Of a stretch of DNA of 64,000 nt, positions 60,719 through 64,000 are shown piece after piece. Each line of letters opens with the position of its first letter. The stretch's first letter is position 1. A program made the position numbers and the translations under genes. The notes below the pieces were generated by a model. That model did not search any database and was not told where the DNA came from. It saw nothing but the letters and a program-made list of their open reading frames with translations. Source of the stretch: an uncultured Bacteroidales bacterium (GTDB lineage Bacteria; Bacteroidota; Bacteroidia; Bacteroidales; Bacteroidaceae); contig CADCGD010000002.1 in the NCBI GenBank assembly GCA_902800925.1, positions 1-64,000 of the forward strand, given 5' to 3'.

Positions 60719-61789
60719 ATGGAAAAGATAGATCTCAATAATAAAACCATTTTGGTGACGGGTGCTGCCGGTTTCATTGGTAGCAACCTGGTAAAGCGTC
60801 TCTTCAAGGACTACACAGGGACCACGATTGTCGGCATTGACAATATGAATGCCTATTACGATGTGTCGTTGAAGGACTATCGTGTGGACGAGCTGAACAA
60901 GAGCGTTCCCGCTGGCACCACATGGAAGTTCGTCAAGGGCGATATTGCCGATAAGGCTGCCATTGATGCCCTGTTTGCAGAATATAAGTTCGATGTGGTG
61001 GTGAATCTGGCTGCTCAGGCTGGTGTGCGCTACTCCATTGAGAATCCTGATGCTTATATCCAGTCGAATATGATTGGTTTCTACAATATTCTGGAAGCCT
61101 GTCGTCACAATCCTGTCGCACACCTCGTCTATGCTTCGTCATCGAGTGTTTATGGTGGTAACAAGAAGGTGCCGTTCTCGACAGACGACCGCGTGGACAA
61201 TCCTGTAAGCCTTTATGCAGCCACTAAGAAGAGCAACGAGCTCTTTGCCCATTGCTATTCGAAGCTGTATAACATTCCGACAACGGGTTTGCGCTTTTTC
61301 ACCGTCTATGGCCCTGCGGGTCGTCCGGATATGGCGTACTTTGGCTTTACCAACAAGCTGTTGAAGGGTGAAACCATCCAGATCTTCAACTATGGCAACT
61401 GTCGTCGTGACTTCACTTACGTCGATGATATCGTAGAAGGTGTGGTGCGCGTGATGCAAGGGGCTCCTGAACGTAAGAATGGTGAGGATGGTCTGCCTGT
61501 TCCTCCATATGCAGTATATAATATTGGTGGAGGTCAGCCCGAGAACCTGCTGGACTTTGTGAATATCCTGCAGGAGGAACTGGTGCGTGCTGGTGTACTG
61601 CCCAAGGACTTCGATTTCGAGGCTCACAAGAAACTCGTGCCCATGCAGCCAGGTGATGTACCCACAACCTATGCTGATGCTGAGGCATTGGAGCGCGACT
61701 TCGGTTTTACGCCAAAGATCACGTTGCGAGAGGGATTAAGAAAGTTTGCAGAGTGGCATAAGTCGTACTATGACAGAAGTAACGATTAG
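60719..61789 (+). CDS. UDP-glucuronate 4-epimerase
   Basis: 356 residues of the extended short-chain dehydrogenase family. NAD is bound by TGAAGFIGSNLVKRL, and catalysis is by Ser/Tyr/Lys in YASSSSVYGGN and SLYAATKKSNE. The segments GIDNMNAYYDVSLK, AAQAGVRYSIENPDAYI, FFTVYGPAGRPDMA and NYGNCRRDFTYVDDIV distinguish the UDP-glucuronate 4-epimerase group (Cap1J/LpsL/plant GAE) from GalE. It interconverts UDP-glucuronate and UDP-galacturonate. With the two genes upstream it suggests galacturonate in the exported polysaccharide. The 3' end overlaps the DMP19-like gene by 20 bases. Confidence 0.92.
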   Translation: MEKIDLNNKTILVTGAAGFIGSNLVKRLFKDYTGTTIVGIDNMNAYYDVSLKDYRVDELNKSVPAGTTWKFVKGDIADKAAIDALFAEYKFDVVVNLAAQAGVRYSIENPDAYIQSNMIGFYNILEACRHNPVAHLVYASSSSVYGGNKKVPFSTDDRVDNPVSLYAATKKSNELFAHCYSKLYNIPTTGLRFFTVYGPAGRPDMAYFGFTNKLLKGETIQIFNYGNCRRDFTYVDDIVEGVVRVMQGAPERKNGEDGLPVPPYAVYNIGGGQPENLLDFVNILQEELVRAGVLPKDFDFEAHKKLVPMQPGDVPTTYADAEALERDFGFTPKITLREGLRKFAEWHKSYYDRSND

Positions 61790-62276
61790 TGACAGCGTAT
61801 TGCGCAAGGCGGCAGGCGAAGGCATGGATGCCTTCGTGGGCGCTTTTGTGTCTGCTATCAAGGAGGCCATTGGTGGTCAGCTGACCAATGAGACGCTGAC
61901 GGAGCTGAACAGCGACCAGATTACCCTGCTGGCATGGGACCAGTTGCATGAGGAGGTCATGGATGGTGGCTTTGTGCAGTTGATACACAACGGCTATGGC
62001 CCGTTCATCTTCAAGAATCCGTTGGCTAAGGCACTGAAACTGTGGGGCTTGCGTGACCTGTCGAAGCTGATATACGATGCTCATTCGTTGTATCAGAAGT
62101 ACCACGAACCCTTAGAGCGCGACTGTACTGACGAAGAATTCATGGCGCTCTTTGAGCAGTACCCAGAGTTCGACGACATGGACGACGAATTTGTGGAGAA
62201 GGAAGAAGAGTGGACAGAACAGATAGCACGCTATATTGACGAACACATAGAACGCTTCGCTGTGATTAAAGATTAA
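61770..62276 (+). CDS. DMP19/DUF4375-like protein of unknown function
   Basis: 168 residues from ATG 61770 (MTEVTISD), which overlaps the epimerase end by 20 bases; a start further up lies deeper in the epimerase and is unlikely. The acidic helical protein has LTPEQITLLAWDQLHEEVMDGGFVQLIHNGYGP-like text and NPLAKALKLWGL, the pattern of the DMP19 family. The C-terminus is very acidic (EFDDMDDEFVEKEEEWTE). DMP19 proteins of Neisseria mimic DNA and bind a repressor, but similarity within the family does not prove that role. The last residues (VIKD) are coded in an ATTAAAGATTAA repeat. Confidence 0.7.
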   Translation: MTEVTISDSVLRKAAGEGMDAFVGAFVSAIKEAIGGQLTNETLTELNSDQITLLAWDQLHEEVMDGGFVQLIHNGYGPFIFKNPLAKALKLWGLRDLSKLIYDAHSLYQKYHEPLERDCTDEEFMALFEQYPEFDDMDDEFVEKEEEWTEQIARYIDEHIERFAVIKD

Positions 62277-62293
62277 ACATTAAAGATTAATTC
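62266..62293 (+). repeat. ATTAAAGATTAA direct repeat before smpB
   Basis: ATTAAAGATTAAACATTAAA followed by GATTAATT: two direct units spanning the stop codon of the DMP19-like gene and most of the gap to smpB. Confidence 0.7.
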
Positions 62294-62298
62294 GGATA

Positions 62299-62781
62299 GT
62301 GAATAAGCAACAAGAGGAACTTCGCAAGAAGAGTCCTGTACAGATAAAGAACCGCAAGGCCTCGTTTGAGTATTTCTTCATCGAGGAGTTCACGGCAGGC
62401 ATCGTCTTGACGGGTACGGAGATTAAGAGCATCCGTCTGGGCAAGGCCTCACTGGTGGACACCTATTGCGTGATTATCAATGGGGAGCTGTGGGTGAAAG
62501 GCATGAATATCTCGCCTTACTTCTATGGCTCCTACAACAATCACGAGATGAAGCGCGACAGGAAACTGTTGCTCACGAAGCGCGAGATACAGAAACTGGC
62601 ATCGGCTACCAAACAGACGGGTTACACCATTGTGCCCCTGTTGGTATTCATCGACGAGAAAGGCCGTGCCAAGATGGATATTGCCCTGTGTAAAGGTAAA
62701 AAGGAGTTTGACAAGCGTCAGACGCTGAAGGAAAAGGAAGACAGGCGCGAGATGGATCGTGCCATGAAGGTATATAAATGA
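62299..62781 (+). CDS. smpB: SmpB, tmRNA-binding protein
   Basis: 160 residues from GTG 62299; no ATG is available before the conserved start. The family core [37 protein letters not shown] and the [11 protein letters not shown] and [17 protein letters not shown] segments are intact. The C-terminal basic tail ([26 protein letters not shown]) folds into the ribosome's mRNA channel. SmpB delivers tmRNA to stalled ribosomes (trans-translation) and tags the product for proteolysis. It is coupled to metH by an ATGA overlap. The tmRNA gene is not visible in this window. Confidence 0.96.
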   Translation: MNKQQEELRKKSPVQIKNRKASFEYFFIEEFTAGIVLTGTEIKSIRLGKASLVDTYCVIINGELWVKGMNISPYFYGSYNNHEMKRDRKLLLTKREIQKLASATKQTGYTIVPLLVFIDEKGRAKMDIALCKGKKEFDKRQTLKEKEDRREMDRAMKVYK

Positions 62782-64000
62782 CAACACTCAACGACTTAGC
62801 TAAACAACGCGTACTGGTTCTCGATGGTGCCATGGGCACGATGATTGGAAAGGTGCTGGGCAAGACTGGCAATTCCGACGAACTGAACCTGACGCGCCCT
62901 GATATCATCGCCGACATCCACCGAAAATACCTGGTGGCGGGTGCTGATATCATCACTACCAACACGTTTAATGCCCAGCGCATTTCGCAGGCCGACTACC
63001 ATTACGAGGACAAAGCCCGCGAGATGGCCCTGCAGGGCGCCCGTATCGCCAGAGCGTGTGCTGACGAGTTCTCCTCGTCAGACCATCCCCGTTTCGTGGC
63101 AGGCTCCGTAGGTCCTACCAACAAGACCTGCTCCATGTCGCCCGACGTCAGCAATCCTGCTCTGCGCGAACTGACCTACGACACGCTGTTTGACGCTTAC
63201 TACGAAGAGGTAGACGCACTGATAGAGGGCGGAGTAGACATCCTGCTCATTGAGACCATCTTTGATACGCTGAATGCGAAGGTCGCTATCGATGCTGCGC
63301 TGTCAGCCATGAAAGCACGTGCCGTTGAACTACCCATCATGCTTAGTGCCACAGTCAGCGACCTGGCTGGACGCACACTCAGCGGACAGACACTCGACGC
63401 CTTTCTGGCCAGCATTAGCAGCTATCCCATCTTCTCTGTGGGACTGAACTGCTCGTTTGGTGCCCGTCAGATGCTGCCTTTCCTGCGTCAGTTGGCACGC
63501 AAGGCACCTTATTATATCAGTGCCTATCCCAATGCCGGACTGCCCAACGCCATGGGACTCTACGACGAGACGGCAGAGTCGATGGCACCACAGATTGCCG
63601 AGATGATTGACGAGCAGTTGGTGAACATCGTGGGTGGCTGTTGTGGTACGGACGACACATTTATTGCCAAATATGTACCACTCGTCGAGGGCAAGACACC
63701 TCGCAAACCGGTTGCCAAGCCCGATACCATGTGGCTCAGTGGTTTGGAACTGTTGGACGTCACCCCAGAGGTTCGCTTCGTGAATGTGGGTGAACGCTGT
63801 AATGTCGCTGGTTCACGAAAATTCCTCCGACTCATCCAGGAGAAGAAGTACGACGAGGCCATCGCTATTGCCCGCAAACAGGTGGCTGATGGTGCTCGCG
63901 TCATCGATGTGAATATGGATGATGCCCTGTTGGATGCTCGTGTGGAGATGGTGAATTTTCTTAACACTATTGCCGCCGAACCCGACATCGCCTCTGTACC
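62778..64000 (+). CDS. metH: Cobalamin-dependent methionine synthase, 3' end missing
   Basis: 407 complete codons to the window edge. Residues about 1-320 form the homocysteine methyltransferase domain: [15 protein letters not shown] at the start, [12 protein letters not shown] with the first zinc cysteine, and VGGCCGTDD with the paired zinc cysteines. From about 330 the pterin-binding domain begins ([32 protein letters not shown]). It continues past the window with pterin, cobalamin and activation domains expected. MetH methylates homocysteine to methionine with methyltetrahydrofolate via cobalamin. ATG overlaps the smpB stop. No upstream riboswitch fits because the gene overlaps smpB. Confidence 0.97.
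   Translation, partial: MTTLNDLAKQRVLVLDGAMGTMIGKVLGKTGNSDELNLTRPDIIADIHRKYLVAGADIITTNTFNAQRISQADYHYEDKAREMALQGARIARACADEFSSSDHPRFVAGSVGPTNKTCSMSPDVSNPALRELTYDTLFDAYYEEVDALIEGGVDILLIETIFDTLNAKVAIDAALSAMKARAVELPIMLSATVSDLAGRTLSGQTLDAFLASISSYPIFSVGLNCSFGARQMLPFLRQLARKAPYYISAYPNAGLPNAMGLYDETAESMAPQIAEMIDEQLVNIVGGCCGTDDTFIAKYVPLVEGKTPRKPVAKPDTMWLSGLELLDVTPEVRFVNVGERCNVAGSRKFLRLIQEKKYDEAIAIARKQVADGARVIDVNMDDALLDARVEMVNFLNTIAAEPDIASV

Overview
The window looks like a chromosomal stretch of a Bacteroidales bacterium, most likely Prevotellaceae. This is inferred from the Bacteroidetes-type promoters (TTTG, 19-22 bases, TAnnTTTG, five clear copies), the lipoprotein signal sequences, the BT_0820-like HAD protein, the fused Memo/AMMECR1 lipoprotein and the many short intergenic repeats. 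No rRNA, tRNA, CRISPR array or complete insertion sequence was seen. Genes are packed tightly, often with ATGA overlaps, and no gene-free stretch exceeds about 165 bases.

Region 1 (1-11224, + strand) is a defence-like island. It holds the end of a Wadjet (JetABCD) anti-plasmid system: jetB (cut by the window edge), jetC, and a jetD whose TOPRIM nuclease is fused to a NUDIX hydrolase. A PLD-nuclease/DEAD-helicase (DUF3427 type), a shrunken AlbA_2 protein with tetrapeptide repeats, a DinD-RhuM fusion and a second, closely similar free NUDIX gene follow. The two NUDIX copies bracket about 5.8 kb.

Region 2 (11239-15820, +) is housekeeping: hotdog thioesterase, glycerate kinase, an AlkZ-related protein, and the AmmeMemoRadiSam pair (Memo+AMMECR1 fused in one lipoprotein, then the radical SAM enzyme). 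Region 3 (15817-19119, -) is clpS-clpA-aat, which together make up the tagging, recognition and unfolding steps of the bacterial N-degron pathway. Region 4 (19205-23592, +) is a DNA-repair cluster: a radical SAM DNA-repair-type protein, its TIGR03915-type partner, an AlkD-like/sigma-like fusion and a uracil-DNA-glycosylase-family protein. Palindromic repeats sit in frame inside two of these genes.

Region 5 (23616-50834, +) is a complete nonribosomal peptide cluster: acyl-CoA ligase, a MATE transporter fused to an RsbW-like ATPase domain, a 5780-residue five-module synthetase (C-A-T x4 with an epimerase in module 4, then C-A-T-TE with a cysteine in place of the usual TE serine), a MacB-like ABC exporter (one ATPase, two permeases, adaptor, TolC) and an Sfp-type phosphopantetheinyl transferase. 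The set suggests an N-acylated pentapeptide with one D-residue that is made and exported. Its chemistry is not known to me.

Region 6 (50917-64000) has an FprA flavodiiron protein, two divergent Wzc-like tyrosine kinases, a HAD phosphatase, a Wza-like export lipoprotein and a natural nine-histidine membrane peptide. These are followed by a galacturonokinase-like GHMP kinase, a sugar nucleotidyltransferase and a UDP-glucuronate 4-epimerase, which together look like a UDP-galacturonate supply. A DMP19-like protein, smpB and the start of metH end the window.

A recurring theme is short repeats of several families lying between genes and also, in frame, within genes. In one case the repeat lies exactly at the junction of two fused domains.
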